Source of the DNA: Cranoglanis bouderius
Lineage: Eukaryota > Chordata > Actinopteri > Siluriformes > Cranoglanididae
Assembly (NCBI GenBank): GCA_023630585.1
Contig: CM042539.1
Coordinates: forward strand, 28,588,755 to 28,652,754
Direction: 5' to 3'
DNA: 64,000 bases
Below the pieces are notes generated by a model. It was given only the letters and a program-made list of their open reading frames with translations, did not search any database and was not told the DNA's origin. This document shows positions 21,227 to 34,298 of this stretch, in pieces. Numbering within the stretch: the stretch's first letter is position 1; each line of letters begins with the position of its first letter. The position numbers were made by a program, and so were the translations under genes.

Positions 21227-23911
21227 TTCAAATGTAGGCACATTTAGATAAAACACTCCATCAGACTGCAGCTCTGTGCACACACCAGGCCTGTGTCCAT
21301 CATCATCATCATCACCACAACTATATCATGATACTTAACACCAAATCCTACGGAGCGAAGGCAAATTCCATAATCATGATAATATCGTACAACCTTGATA
21401 AAAATTATTGTGATATGAAAATGAGATCGACGTTGAGGCTCGGTAATGTTTCAAAACGGGTCAAGGACAAACCGCGGTCTCCGTAGCAACCGTGACGACT
21501 ACCGTCGAAGAGTCTGACGTGGAACCGCGACGCATCCCTGGGTCGAGCAGGGACGGACCTCGAGTTCAACTCGGTCGACAACTTTAGTCAAGCAGGTTAG
21601 CTGATATGTTACATCGTCTAATTAACGCTGTACTCCGTGCAGAAGACGCGAGATGTTTATCTGAAGCATTTAAACCACTTTTATGCTAACTGGAGGAAGT
21701 TTCATATTCGATAACATTTAAAGAAGAAGTGTAAAGGCCCTCGATATGTATAAAGACACCTGAACTAACGGCTTAACACCAAACCTACACGCGGTGTGCC
21801 CTGAATAAGTGCCCTACGCTAGCAGCAGAACCTAAAACCACGCCCTCAGCCCTGCGCGTTATTATTATTTAGAATAACGACGTCTGGACGTTTAGCATTC
21901 TCGGTTGTCCGAGTGTGAGCCAGTTGTCCAGTTAACCCCCTTCATCTATTACGTTAACTCGTTTATGACTAAAAGTGGTCACAAGGGGAAAAAAAAAAAA
22001 TACTACTGTGATGTATTACAGGAACTGAAAACGCAAGAATTTACAAATCAGGTAAACAGCAGATATTGATACCGTACAAATAAAAATGTTTAAGGAGGCG
22101 TGTGTCGGTAATCAGGTGCACAATCGAATCACGATTTCCAATATCGCTCTTGTGGGAACAGGAAATATCAGGAGGAAGCGACAGGAATACATAAATGCCT
22201 AAATTTATTTTAACGCTAGGTCGTGTTTGCGATCAATTTTAACCTTTACGTTCCTGAGGATTTCTTTGAAGTGACGGAGAATTCCCACGATTCTGTTCAC
22301 CACACGGATTTTATCGATATCGTAAAATCGTCTGAAAAAGTTCGGTATCAAAATGGAAGAGTACGATGACAGGAAGAAAAAAAAAAAAAAAAAAAAAGGC
22401 CTGAAGCTGAACGCGTGTTACATTTCAAAGCATCGATACGCCAGTCCTCGTTATTTAGTTTAACATCGATTCGAAAAAAGAAGAAAGAAAAAAAATAAAT
22501 TTACGCTAAACACAATGGAAGTCGTGGCACTGCAGCGTCCGTCATGTCACTATGGAGTCCTAAAGACTTCCCCTAACCTCTAAAAACACCCAAAAGGCCA
22601 AAATAGCTAAAATCACACGACAGCCAATCACCCGGTCCCCACGCACGCGGACACGCCCCCCCCAGGTGAGTCGTAATTTTAAAAATCGCAAATCGGTAGC
22701 CAATTTCATAACTCCGTAACTATAACTAAACATTTCACGTGTAATGCTGTAACGTTATTTACACATTCATCTCGTATTTTATGGCGCAGTAATCGGAATC
22801 ACTGAGGTGGGCGTGGCCGAAATTAGTGTTGCGTAGGTTATAGTTAAAAAAAAAAGAGCGATAGTAGTTGGCTAACTACCAAGCGAGCTAGCTATTTACA
22901 TAGCTTTGCGTACACCAGTGATGACCAATCAGTATATCCTTTTTGTAGATATTATATAACTAGCTATTTATCTTGAGCTAACATGAGCATGTCCTGGAGG
23001 AAAACACCCTGTCTGTTCATTAAAGCTGTTGTTAGAGAAGAGTTACGCCATTTTTTAAAACTGTGAAAAAAAAGTTTAACGAAGCTCAAGCGATACCATT
23101 TAAGCACCGTAAGTGATTTTTTTTTTTTTGCCCCACCCCTTCAACTTTCTGGAGCTCCTACTTGGCCACGCCCCTTCAAAACGTCACAATAGCCGTTACA
23201 TCGTAACTGTGTGCTTTAGCAATTTACAGCTGACGCTAATAGTTCACTACAAAGATGTAAATTACTAGATACATTTCGCTGTACCGAGATTCTTTTATAT
23301 CGACAGAACGTACCAAATTACGGATCTGATTTCTGTTTTGCGACGGAGTAAAATTATTTCTTCGACGCAAGAAAAAACCTCCACAGCTGACCGTGTTAAA
23401 GTTCCTCTATAAAGGCCATGATGGCTAAATGTAGTGAGTAGAGAGAGACAGACAGGGAGACAGACAGACAGAGAGACAGACAGACAGGATGATGTACGGA
23501 TATGTAAAGCAGCGGTTGATGTTATAAAAGTTTCTGATTGTGTTCATTTTATAAAAACAGTCCTTTAGTCCCTACAGTGTGTTTAAAATACACATGGTGT
23601 GGAGTAACATCAGGACCGCCCCCGAGTCTTTACCAACCAATCAGCTGGTGCCATGATCCGTTACCCATAACCTCTGGGCTTTGGAGCTGGTGTTCTGAAA
23701 CCAGGAAGTTCCTCAGGCAGTAATTAAAAATCCACAAAAGTCCATGAGGAGAGAGAGACAGAGAGAGAGGAGTACAGATTTGTGTTTAAGGCAACAACGG
23801 TGTGAATCTCACAATCTCTCACACACACACACACACCTGAGCATGTGCAGAGCGTTGTGTAGGACAGTCACTGTGTGTGTGTACGACCGAACACACCTCC
23901 AGTGTGAATGT

Positions 23912-23968
<57 letters not shown>

Positions 23969-24201
23969 AGATAGAGCATAAGAAAAAGAGAGAGAGAGAT
24001 TATTAGAAAGACAATATGGCAGAGAAAGAGAAAAGAGAGAGAGTCTTAGAGAGAGACAGTCAGGGAGAGATGGCACTAGTTTATAACCTGATTTATGCAC
24101 TAAAGAGGCTCCGCCCCCAAACCACATACTCCACTCAGACGTCGACCCTGCACTCTCTTTGTTCGTGTTCGTGTGTGTGTGTGTCGGCGTCCAGGCCGGT
24201 T
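20876..24201 (-). other. b4galt3: Probable long 3'UTR of b4galt3, with microsatellites
   Basis: No ORF or exon is visible. On the minus strand AATAAAATAAA (21093-21103) is a plausible poly(A) signal, which would give a 3'UTR of about 3.1 kb. Contents: (CA)n at 21025-21041 and 21206-21226, a poly(A) run at 22377-22397, GACA-rich sequence at 23446-23490, and (GA)n at 23915-23962. The part left of 21090 is intergenic. Confidence 0.4.
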
Positions 24202-24385
24202 TCATGCACGCTCTTTGAGCTGGGGTTTAGGGGTCGGAGGTCGCAGGCCGTTCAGGGTGCCGATGTTGACGGTGATGTTGGTGTAGAGAGGCAGGTACGC
24301 CCGAGACACGAGCTCGTACTCCACCGAGTTCATCCCGTCCAACTTCCACGTCTGCTGCGTCTTCGCCAACAAATTGAACCTGCAC

Positions 24386-24428
<43 letters not shown>

Positions 24429-24591
24429 TTTATTTTCACAATATTTACTAACATAACACTCTTCAAACACACGTTTTGATTTGATGTAGGGACAAATGCA
24501 TGGCGTAATTATTCTTCACACTTTTAGTACGTATCAAGTATTTTATTAAATGTAAAATGTAATAAATAAAGGCTCTTATTGCATCAGTTTT

Positions 24592-24630
<39 letters not shown>

Positions 24631-26350
24631 GACCTTTTAGGGTTGACCTCGTTGCCCTCGTCCAGTTTGTGTTTGATCATCTTGTAGCGGCCGATCCTCA
24701 GAGACGGGCGAGAGATGGACATCCCGGCCAGAGACACGCTGAATTAGACGGAGAGAGAGAGATTGAGGGATAGAATGACAAACAAAGGAAGGAAAAATGA
24801 GTGAGATATGGGGGTGGGTTGGGGGGGGGCGTTACTTTTGAGACGTTACAGCGCTTTACCTCCATTCAGTGCGCTTCGGTTACTAATCTGAACCCAGAAC
24901 TATGCGTACCCTGCTCGAGTACCTTTCTGTCTCACACACCACTACCCGTGAAAGTAGGAGGAGTTTGTGTGGCGCGTGTGTGGAATAAATTCACAGATTT
25001 ATGATGTTCTTTCATACGAACGATTAAAAACACACCGTTTGCTTATTTGAGATGAAAAGGTGCGTGTCGTCGTTCTGTGTCTCCATCACAGGGTCAGATA
25101 TAGAACCCTGTGTGAATGATGCCGGGGTGCCGATACTTAAATTTTGGCAAACGCAGAGAGAATGTTGAACGCAAACTGTGTTTATTTGATGTGGGAAAAA
25201 TAAAAATTAATTCGGAATGTATCGTTAATAACACTACGGCTTTGTTACGGTTCCACACTGACCTGTAGATAAGCTTTATCCATTACCATATACAGGGGAT
25301 TTCTCACTCACTCACTCACTCACTCACACACACACACACACACACACTCACTCACTCACTCACTCACTCACTCACTCACTCACTCACTCACTCACTCACT
25401 CACTCACTCACTCACTCACTCACTCACTCACTCACTCACTCACTCACTCACTCACTCACTCACTCACTCACTCACTCACTCACTCACTCACTCACTCACT
25501 CACTCACTCACTCACTCACTCACTCACTCACCGGATGCCGATGTCGTCGTCCTCACCCCCCCAGCCCCAGTACTTGTTGGGGAAGCCGTTCATCTTCAGA
25601 TAGTGTAGAGGACTCAATGCTGAAACGCCGCCGAAATACGCCTTATAGGGCAATCTGAAACACAAAATACACCTTATTATACACAACACTCGCCTTATAG
25701 GCAGTCAGACGCACAGTGTGGTAGTCTGATACTTTAGGGCATCTGAGAGACACTCAGAAATGAAAATGTGTAATAACAACAGCAGTAAGAACACACAGTG
25801 AAGGAGGGAGAGGCACTGAGTGACGGGTGATGGTCAGGGCTGGGCCACAGCCGGCTTTAGGGCATGTCAGTTACACCAAACGTGAGTAATGTGCATCAAG
25901 AGAAAAGCCAGTCCACTAACACAGGAAAGGACAGAGAAATGAGAAAGGACAGACGTATGCAAGGTGCAGTTTGTAGAGTTTAAGTGTTTATACTGTCATT
26001 TTAAAGAAATTAAAACGTTATGTTTCTCCCTCCTCGGCTCGACCCCGATGTTTCCACAGGGACCGCGGTTCACGTCACGAGGAGGGCTTTAAGGATTACA
26101 GACTGCAGCTTCAAATCAAAGTGAACTGAGCGGAACGATGTGGAAGGTCCGCACTGACTTGTAGCCGAACTTGTCCATGGCGACGGCGGCGTGTTTGGGG
26201 TTTTTGTCGCACGTGTACGTGTTGCGGTCGTCCTCTGGGATCAGATCCACGTCATGGAAGAACAGACAGTCCCAGTCCTCCTCCCTCATCGCCTCACGGA
26301 ACCCGATGTTCATCAGCTTCGCCCGGTTAAACGTGTAGTTACCGGCCTGC

Positions 26351-26392
<42 letters not shown>

Positions 26393-26846
26393 CTCAGACC
26401 TGTGCACTTCTCCACAAGGGGGAGCCACTAGCATTACATTTGTGCAGGCCTGATGCTTCATGTTAACGATAACTCTGTGTGCAGACAGACAGTCCTCTAA
26501 CCCTACTGAATATTCCAGAACATCTCCACATCATCAGATGCTCTGGGATTATAGAATAATCCCCGGCCTTAATATTAATATGAGGCAGGAATATCAGAGC
26601 TACAGATTATATTCCTTTGATAATCCAACAGCCGGTTCTGCTCGCTGACCTATTAATAAATAATAAATAATTATATGCGTAAAAAAACAACCACACCATC
26701 TCCATGTCCACCTGAACACAGAGAACCTGAACACGCCTGTGAAACTTAAGTGAAGTTTAAGTGAAATTTGACCAAAAGCACAGACTGAACACTTCATTAT
26801 CTGTCTGCTGTTTTAACATCCCCGATGAACCATAATTAACTGTGGA

Positions 26847-26911
<65 letters not shown>

Positions 26912-27392
26912 ACTCCTCACCTGGTGGATGACGTAGATGCCGTAGCTCAGCTGTTGTCTCTGTAGGAATGGGTGGAGGTAGTACAGGAAGTACTTCAGAT
27001 GTTGTTCTCTGTTCCTGTGAGGAATGATTATAGCGGTGCGATGTCGGGCCTCGCAGTCCGGAGGCCTGTAGCGCCCCCCGCGCACCACCAGTGGATTCTT
27101 CCTCTCCACCTGAGCGAGTGTGAGTCCCGAGGGGAAGCTGACGTGGATCGGCCCACCTGTCAGAAAAGAAAGGGGGGGTGGGGGGGGGAATATTAGCACA
27201 TATTTTGATAATACAGATGTAACTATAAATTTATAATGTGTGTTACAGTTGTAGTTGTTACACTCAAATGTCTACTGTTTGGGAAAAAAATGGATTTAAA
27301 AATTTGCAAATTTACTGAAAATAACATTTATATTTGCAGAGTTTTTGGTTCAACGAGGAGGAACAGAAAGCGGAGGTCAAGAGATCAGAAGG

Positions 27393-27436
<44 letters not shown>

Positions 27437-27740
27437 TGTAAGGTGTCTAGTGTGAACGCTTACTGAGTAGTGGCGATGTTTTAGGGCAGTAATGCAAGTC
27501 CTGTTTTTTGGACACTAGTGCCAATTGGGACAGGTTGGCGTAGACGTCGATGCCGGTGCGGTTGGTCCCGTGCCCCGCCCCCGACCCGGCCACACCGCTC
27601 AGCACATCCAGTTTGCGGAAGATCCTGAAAAAATACGTCACTCTCTTCTGGTAAGCCTCTCTGGACAGGAGGGCCATGACGATGAGCTGCACGCCAAGCA
27701 GCATGAACAAATAACGCCACTTGGAGTTGAGGGTGGGCAT
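24202..27740 (-). CDS. b4galt3: Beta-1,4-galactosyltransferase, B4GALT3-like, complete
   Basis: Golgi type II enzyme that transfers galactose from UDP-Gal to terminal GlcNAc of glycoproteins and glycolipids. Exons: 27464-27740, 26921-27156, 26159-26346, 25532-25654, 24634-24738, 24202-24379; joined frame 368 codons. Short cytosolic N-terminus, signal anchor at about residues 8-25 (WRYLFMLLGVQLIVMALL), then a stem. Catalytic domain: PHRNREQHLKYFLYYLHPFL, GIYVIHQAGNYTFNRAKL, the Mn-binding DVD in FHDVDLIPEDD, WGWGGEDDD, the metal-ligand His in MIKHKLDEGNE and C-terminal LYTNITVNIGT. YLKMNGFPN, TFNRAKL and DGMNS favour B4GALT3 over B4GALT1, 2 and 4. The acceptor upstream of the ATG (CACCTCGCAG|AG) implies a separate 5'UTR exon. 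Confidence 0.9.
24391..24426. repeat. (AC)n microsatellite upstream of b4galt3 exon 6
   Basis: About 18 AC units. On the gene's strand it is a (GT)n tract ending about 10 bases before the CTGGTGCAG acceptor. The companion (TG)n at 24596-24629 directly follows the exon 5 donor GTCGAC. Confidence 0.97.
25306..25531. repeat. (CACT)n tetranucleotide array forming the b4galt3 exon 4 donor
   Basis: About 50 CACT units, with a short (CA)n interruption at 25325-25347. On the gene's strand the array is (GTGA)n and its first unit is the splice donor of exon 25532-25654 (ATCCG|GTGAGTGAGTGAG). Confidence 0.97.
26848..26908. repeat. (GT)n microsatellite in b4galt3 intron 2
   Basis: About 30 GT units just downstream (minus strand) of the exon 2 donor. 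Others are at 26350-26391 (before the exon 3 acceptor) and 27396-27434 (after the exon 1 donor). Confidence 0.97.
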
Positions 27741-28399
27741 GGTGAGTCCGGTTCACTCTGCGAGGTGCTTAAAAACGAAAACAGATGCGGGTTTGAGGTG
27801 ACCTCAGTCTACGGAGGTTTCATATCTGATAACGGCGCTGCAGTCGGGCGACGGAGACGTCACGCAGAGCGTCCACTGACGTGAGAAGCATGGTTTTTTT
27901 TAATGAACTAAAACATGGCGGTTGAGATATAAACCCACGAGTTCGAGCAGCGCGCCGATAACAACGAGGAAGTGGTTATCTCTCAGATCTGAGACAGAAG
28001 GCACTGGCGGAGGATAAACAGTCTTTGTGACGACATCGTTGGTGCTGGTTCATTACATCACTTCCTGCACCGGGGTGAACATCAGAAATAAACTATTTCT
28101 ACTACTAGAAAATTCTAAATCTGCGATAAGGAAGTGGGAAGTGTGTGTGTCTGGTTACAGTATATCTGACGCCCACTAGTTCATTTTAACACAGTTCAGG
28201 AGGAGGGTCTGTTGCCGTTGGAGACGCAGGCTAGGCCAATCGCAGGTCGCCGTCTGAAAGAAAAAAGAAAATGAGTCAGTTTCAGTGCTGCAAAAAAACA
28301 AGAACTGTGATAACTTCATCTGAAATCAAGCTTCACGTGAAGTTTAGCAGTGAGGGACACAGATGTTACACAACATGAGCGCTACTGAAAGATGATCAT

Positions 28400-28920
28400 A
28401 ACTATTATTGGATGGCATGGATGAGATGGAATGGGATGGAAAAGAATTAATGGAACAGGAAGGAGAATGAGTATGGGATGGATTGGACTGGGATGAATGC
28501 AGTGGGGTGGATTGGCATGGGATGGACTGGAATGGGATGGGATGGAATTGGATGGATGGAAGAGGATGGATGGAATGGAATGGGCTGAATGGAATGGGAT
28601 GGAAAAGAATTAATGGAACAGGAAGGAGAATGAGTATGGGATGGATTGGACTGGGATGAATGCAGTGGGGTGGATTGGCATGGGATGGGATGGAAGAGGA
28701 TGGATGGAAGAGGATGGGCTGGAATGGAATCGGATGAATGGAATGGGATGAATGGAATGGGATGAATGGAATGGGATGACAGGATGTAATGTGATATGGG
28801 TATGGAATGGAATGCAATGGTATATAATGGCAGGGAATAACGTGGAATGGGATAGAACAGGATGAACAGAATAGGATGGATGGAATATATGGAACAGGTA
28901 GATAGATGTGTGAATGATGA
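28400..28920. repeat. Degenerate (GGAATGGGAT)n array with internal duplication
   Basis: GGATGG, GGAATGGGAT and GGATGAATGG variants throughout. A block of about 100 bp starting GGAATGGGATGGAAAAGAAT at 28428 recurs at 28591, offset 163 bp, so the array grew by segmental copying. Long Pro/Ser/His reading frames on the minus strand are by-products. Confidence 0.9.
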
Positions 28921-29583
28921 ATGGATGAGAAACAAAGAAAAAAGGGGGATGGAGCAAAAAGAAGACTAATAGGATAACTATTATGGGATGGTGGGGAAAC
29001 CCAGTCCTTACAGCCCCAGTTCTGAAAATATTAAAAAAAACACACACAAACAAAAATTAAATTAATAAACAGATTTGGCAGCCAATGGCAGCTCATGTGG
29101 TGTTGCTGCAGATATACGGTAGGTTGTACACCTCCGTAGGTGGAAGCTGTGCATCTGGCCTCGTGTCCTTAATTCCTTTGTATGTAATGATGCCATTATT
29201 TTAACCCTACACCAGTGTTGTTGTCAGGATACAGAGAACCCTCTTTCATACCGAGCGCGGTATCTCATGTTCACGTTGTTCTAGTTGGAACCATCTTCAA
29301 AGGAGTCAAAAGTGGCTTCAAACCAATTAAGGACATTCTACAGATGATTAAAAATCAGATTGACTGAACAGAGAGAGAGAGAGAGAGACTCTGTGGAGTC
29401 GAATCAAGTCTATCCATCAGCTCTCATCACCACAGACTCTTATCAGCTTTTCCCTCAGCTTTAACCCGAGCCCGTTTCATCTTCCTCTCTCGGATTAATT
29501 AGCGCTCGTTAAAGCGCTGATCCTGATCCGTCCTGCTGCGGCTTGATCCGTGCTGAAGCTGTGGAAGTCAGGCTGCTGTAACG

Positions 29584-29735
29584 AGCACTAATTAACCTGT
29601 TTAGAGCGAGTTAAACAAGCTCAAGTTTCCCCATCCTCAATTTTGAGATTCCTTTCTAATTAGCACTAATTAACCTGTTTAGAGCGAGTTAAACAAGCTC
29701 AAGTTTCCCCATCCTCAATTTTGAGATTCCTTTCT
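29584..29735. repeat. Perfect 74-bp tandem duplication
   Basis: Two copies (29584-29657 and 29662-29735), 78-bp period, identical over 74 bases, starting AGCACTAATTAACCTGTTTA and ending GAGATTCCTTTCT. Non-repetitive unit composition; no ORF. Confidence 0.95.
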
Positions 29736-30799
29736 TCTACCAGAGGTACGTGAGACGCTCTGGAATAAACCAACACTCAAAACTCGTTTTACGCTGCTTT
29801 CACAGGCATTGAGGGGTGTGTTCTCCGCCTCTGTGCGGTTCTTTAATTGACTCTGAATCGACTCACTGGAGGTGAATCGAACACGCCATGTGAATCGTCT
29901 GTGGGACGGAGCTGTAGATCTGAAAGGATGTGATGTGTTCTGGAGAATTATATGAACTAAAAGAGAAATGAAACGCTGGATGACACACACGATGTTTTAA
30001 TCCCATTATTTATCTAATAAATCGAGTCGAGAGCCGAAGTGAAAGTGTGTTAACAGGCAGGGGAACAGAGGGACTAATAATGAAACCAAAGTCCTTTTCT
30101 TCTTCTTTCCTTTTTTTTCCAAGCCTCATGAGAACCTGCGTGATCGAGTCAGCACTTAAATCCTATCGCTGTCCCTCAGGCCACCAAGGCAAAGGCGTGT
30201 GTGTGATTAGTGCTGTGGATCTCGCGTGAATTAAAAAGCATTTCATCAGAGCCTCGATAACTCAAACACGAGTGCTGGGGGGAAATTCAGGGGAAAAAAA
30301 TAACTGATAAAAAGCCAAACTATTTAACCAATGAGCCTGATATCTGAAGAGCTGGATTAAAATAAATCTGCTCAGAGGGTCTGGTGTGGGATTTCATTTA
30401 CAGGTAAAGGTAAATCTCTTACTGTAAACACACAGAGAAACATTATGGCCGGTTTATCGGTTCGTTACAGCCGCATCAGACACACATACCACATCACCGT
30501 ACGTTCACCATATGCGATACTTGTTACGATATGATGTCAGAAAAGTAAACAGGTTAAATTGCTTAAATTTTGTAGTGATTTCTAATCATTTTTACCAAAT
30601 TATAAAAGTCTCTCTCTCTCTCTCACACACACGACATGACGAAATCAGATAATGAGAGAAGAACACTGATTATAAAAGAGAGAAAGAGAGGTGTGTTGAG
30701 GGTGTGGTGGAGGTGAGGACACATTCTGTCTGGAGGCTATTTGGAAACCAAATCCTTGAAACAACAGCTACACAATCTGATACAATACAACACAGCGGG

Positions 30800-30802
30800 C
30801 TC

Positions 30803-30833
<31 letters not shown>

Positions 30834-30861
30834 GGACACAGTGAGAGACAGAGAGAGAGAG

Positions 30862-30897
<36 letters not shown>

Positions 30898-30912
30898 AGA
30901 GAGACACACAGA

Positions 30913-30956
<44 letters not shown>
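30800..30956. repeat. (GA)n/(GACA)n array
   Basis: AGAGAGAGAGACAGAGAG-type sequence, similar in kind to 12620-13990 but short. No gene signal nearby. Confidence 0.95.
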
Positions 30957-31099
30957 TGGTAATTACAGAAACCAGCTGCTTTGTCTCTGTATCCAGGCAA
31001 TAAAAAGCTGAATAAACCAGGACAAAAAAAGTAGCAGAGAAACAGTGAGAAGTGCAGCTTCACCCAACGTACCGTTCTGTTTAACAAACTGCACTCACT

Positions 31100-31470
31100 G
31101 CGAGGGCCGAGCGATAATATTATAATGAAAATATATCATATCTCTATTATTATTACACCACCACCACCATACACAGGTTTCTCACACACTGCTAGCAGTT
31201 TCATTCACGAAAAAACCTTCCTGTCTGACAACGGTGTACTTAACGTCTACATACGCACGTGAATACATACTTAATAAGACGTAAATCAAAAATAAGATGA
31301 AGAATAAAACTGTAACGCCACGTCAGCTACGTCCAGCCAGTCTGTAATTAAATTCATGAAAGAAATAAACAAAAAGATGTCGTGATATCTCAGAAAATCC
31401 TGCCGTGAGATAACTTATTCATCACGCTATCGTGGATATATATCGTATCGTCAGTTCGCCCGGCGCTACA
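31100..31470. mobile_element. Angel-like MITE
   Basis: The left end is GAGGGCCGAGCGATAATA. The right end, complemented, is AGCGCCGGGCGAACTGACGA. The interior is rich in 'atatatcatatc' and 'tatcgtggatatatatcg'. It resembles 2043-2302. Partial relatives are at 21305-21430 and 32930-33005. No ORF. Confidence 0.5.
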
Positions 31471-31612
31471 TCACGATATTCCAAAAAAAAAAACAAAAAA
31501 AAAACCCCAGCGGTAAAACGTGAAGATTCTGTAACTTTTTCTTTATTTTTTACAATTTTAAAAACAAAATTGTAACATTAACTCAGCTCCTTCCAATCAA
31601 TTTTAATTATTC

Positions 31613-31613
<1 letters not shown>

Positions 31614-31667
<54 letters not shown>
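31614..31667. repeat. (TA)n microsatellite
   Basis: About 26 TA units. Another (AT)n tract is at 32507-32540. Confidence 0.97.
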
Positions 31668-31671
<4 letters not shown>

Positions 31672-32187
31672 TATTCATTGGATAAAAGTACACCATGACA
31701 CCTGCGATATCTCAGAAATAACTTAACCATGGTATCAAAATGAAAAAATATTCTACGATGCAAGGACATGAAACGACGATTTTAAACAGACTTTCGTCAA
31801 ATCGTTAAAAATACAGTATAAAAAAAACTACGAGTTGCTAAGATGATGCTTTTATTTAATGCTGAAAAGGAACGAAAATGTAGAAAAAGTCAAATCTGAA
31901 GGGGGAAAAAAAACATTAGAAATTCATCAAAAGTTTCCACAACACCTCTGATGTCTGAGAAAAGTGCATCATTAATCAGGATATCGTTTGTCCTCCGGGT
32001 TTGTTTTCGTTTTCCCCGCCCCTCCGCCCCCCCGCCGTGTGATCTGGTTGGTCGGGAGATTAACGCTTGACGTTGTTTGGTTCTTGGGAACCTTGGAAGC
32101 TCCGCCGTGAGAAAACACACAGACGGTACTGCATTGTAAAAGCATCCGCTTAGTAGCGTAGTTTCACCTCAAGAAGGATTTATCTTA

Positions 32188-32265
32188 CTGTTTAATCTTT
32201 TACTGTTTAATCTTTTACTGTTTAATCTTTTACTGTTTAATCTTTTACTGTTTAATCTTTATGTA
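32188..32265. repeat. 15-bp tandem repeat
   Basis: Five copies of CTGTTTAATCTTTTA in AT-rich intergenic DNA. Confidence 0.95.
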
Positions 32266-32504
32266 AATTTGCAAAAAAAAAAAAAACATTACTCTTAAGT
32301 CATTAATCACCATTACTCACTGGTACCAACCTGAACAAATATTACACACGCACACACACGCACGCACGCGCACGCACGCACGCACCGTTCAAACGCCTCG
32401 ACTTTATCATTTATACTTTTTAACTCCTTAAACATCAGAGGGTTAAATCTGAATTAAAGCTGAGCAACAAGACAATAATCAGTACTGTGATAAATTATTT
32501 AAAT

Positions 32505-32546
<42 letters not shown>

Positions 32547-33284
32547 ATCAGTGATATCTAATGTGTTTTTTTGTTTAAAAAAATTAAAAAGATAAAAACC
32601 CCAGAAAGGAAGTGACTAATTTGATGGTAAAATTCTGCAACAACTGTAAATGTTTTATTTATTTTTATTTATTACCATTTATTATAAATAACATAACTGA
32701 TTTTCGTAGACATCGAATAAAAGTGTAAAATGTATAAAACTCCTTTTCCGTTCGGATTTTGTATTTTGTTAATTGTACAAACGCATGGTTTTTTTGTTTG
32801 TTTTACAGATTATTAGAAATGTATAGATTTACTTTTTGTAAATAAAATAAAAAAATTTAATAATTATACATTAATTAAGACATATTTAAGACAAATAATG
32901 TGCTGCTAATTAGGGTTTTGTTTTGTTTTTAAACCGATATATCGTGATACATACCGTGGATCGTAAAGACGCATCGCGATACGATATTTCTGTCACATCG
33001 CTCCTCCCCTAATCTGGATAAAGACTAACCAGTGCGTGAAACATGTCGTAGCTGCGTGTCGGATGTGAACAGATTTGATCGTTTACTTCTCACTGGAGCA
33101 CTGAAGCTCCTCCCACTTCACTGTTACGTCATTACACGGCGCACGCCGTCACTGACTGCTAAACCGCCTTTATCCATCATCGCCGATGCAAACTTTCGAT
33201 GCGGTGAAAAACGTTTATGCAAAGTACAACAAGGAACCAGGAAGCCGGTCAAAGTGCTAGGACATGATTTGTTTATTATATCTG

Positions 33285-33288
<4 letters not shown>

Positions 33289-33352
<64 letters not shown>
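33289..33352. repeat. (GT)n microsatellite
   Basis: About 32 GT units. Further (CA)/(GT) tracts follow at 33989-34033, 34102-34152 and 34240-34295. Confidence 0.97.
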
Positions 33353-33355
<3 letters not shown>

Positions 33356-33459
33356 AAATCTTATCAGGATCTAATATAAACCCTGTTCAGGTCAATATCC
33401 ACAACATTGTACTGTCAATACAGCTGTTGTTTATTGTTTACAGTTTTCCGTCACAGTGA

Positions 33460-33989
33460 GCGAGTCCTGAATTGTGATTGGTCAGAATTAAAGGCGTTGG
33501 ACAGTAGTGCAGCTGCAAATCACGGGTTTACATTAATGCCGTATTGTTTCTATAGCAACGGCTCATTCACGGCGAATGGCGGATGCTCCGCTAACGATAT
33601 ACAGATCAACAAAGCGTGAACACCGATGGAAGGAGTCTCTGGTGTCGGCGCTTTAAAGCCGTGACGTGTGTTTTCTGCCATCTTGGTGACGGAGGAGTTT
33701 ACGCTTCTTCTCGGTTTCTCGAACACGGCGAGCTGTGAGGGAAAAGACGGGCTAGTGAGGGAACGACTGTTTATAACGCAAGCGTCGCCATCCCAGAACA
33801 CTCGCCGTAACTATAAACGGATAAAAAGTATGACGTGTCGGTGTTTAATGAATCAACAGTCAGTGTTGGGAAATTTGGGAATAAATCACTCGGGGACGTG
33901 CTGTTACAGGAAAATAATCAGCTTGTGTAGGGTGTAGTGACTCGGATACATCACACCACCCTGGTGTTGATTATTTTACTGTAACAACA

Positions 33990-33990
<1 letters not shown>
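33460..33990 (+). repeat. Hairpin-ended dispersed repeat, copy 3
   Basis: The most complete copy. It has GTGATTGGTCAGAATTAAAG, TTCTATAGCAACGGCTCATT, GATGGAAGGAGTCTCTGGTG, TGAGGGAACGACTGTTTATA, CGGATAAAAAGTATGACGTG and GGGGACGTGCTGTTACAGG, then a terminal hairpin whose arms are GCTGTTACAGGAAAATAATC (33900) and GATTATTTTACTGTAACAAC (33969). No ORF of note. Confidence 0.8.
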
Positions 33991-34035
<45 letters not shown>

Positions 34036-34101
34036 TGTTTATTCTTTCCTAAGGTTTATTTTTTCAGTGAAACTGGAGTTAATGAGTAACAGGTTTCAAG
34101 T

Positions 34102-34153
<52 letters not shown>

Positions 34154-34239
34154 GGGGGATGGGGGGGGGTTTCACTTCATTCACATGTCTCATGTTCAGC
34201 CTTGAGCAACTTGCTGGAATGCTGCAACCCTCTCGTCCA

Positions 34240-34298
<59 letters not shown>

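Noticed and set aside
24016..24456. 146-codon plus-strand frame
   Set aside because: It is the antisense shadow of b4galt3 exon 6 with microsatellite on either side.
28344..29053. Overlapping Pro/His/Ser-rich minus-strand frames
   Set aside because: Translation of the degenerate GGAATGGGAT array.
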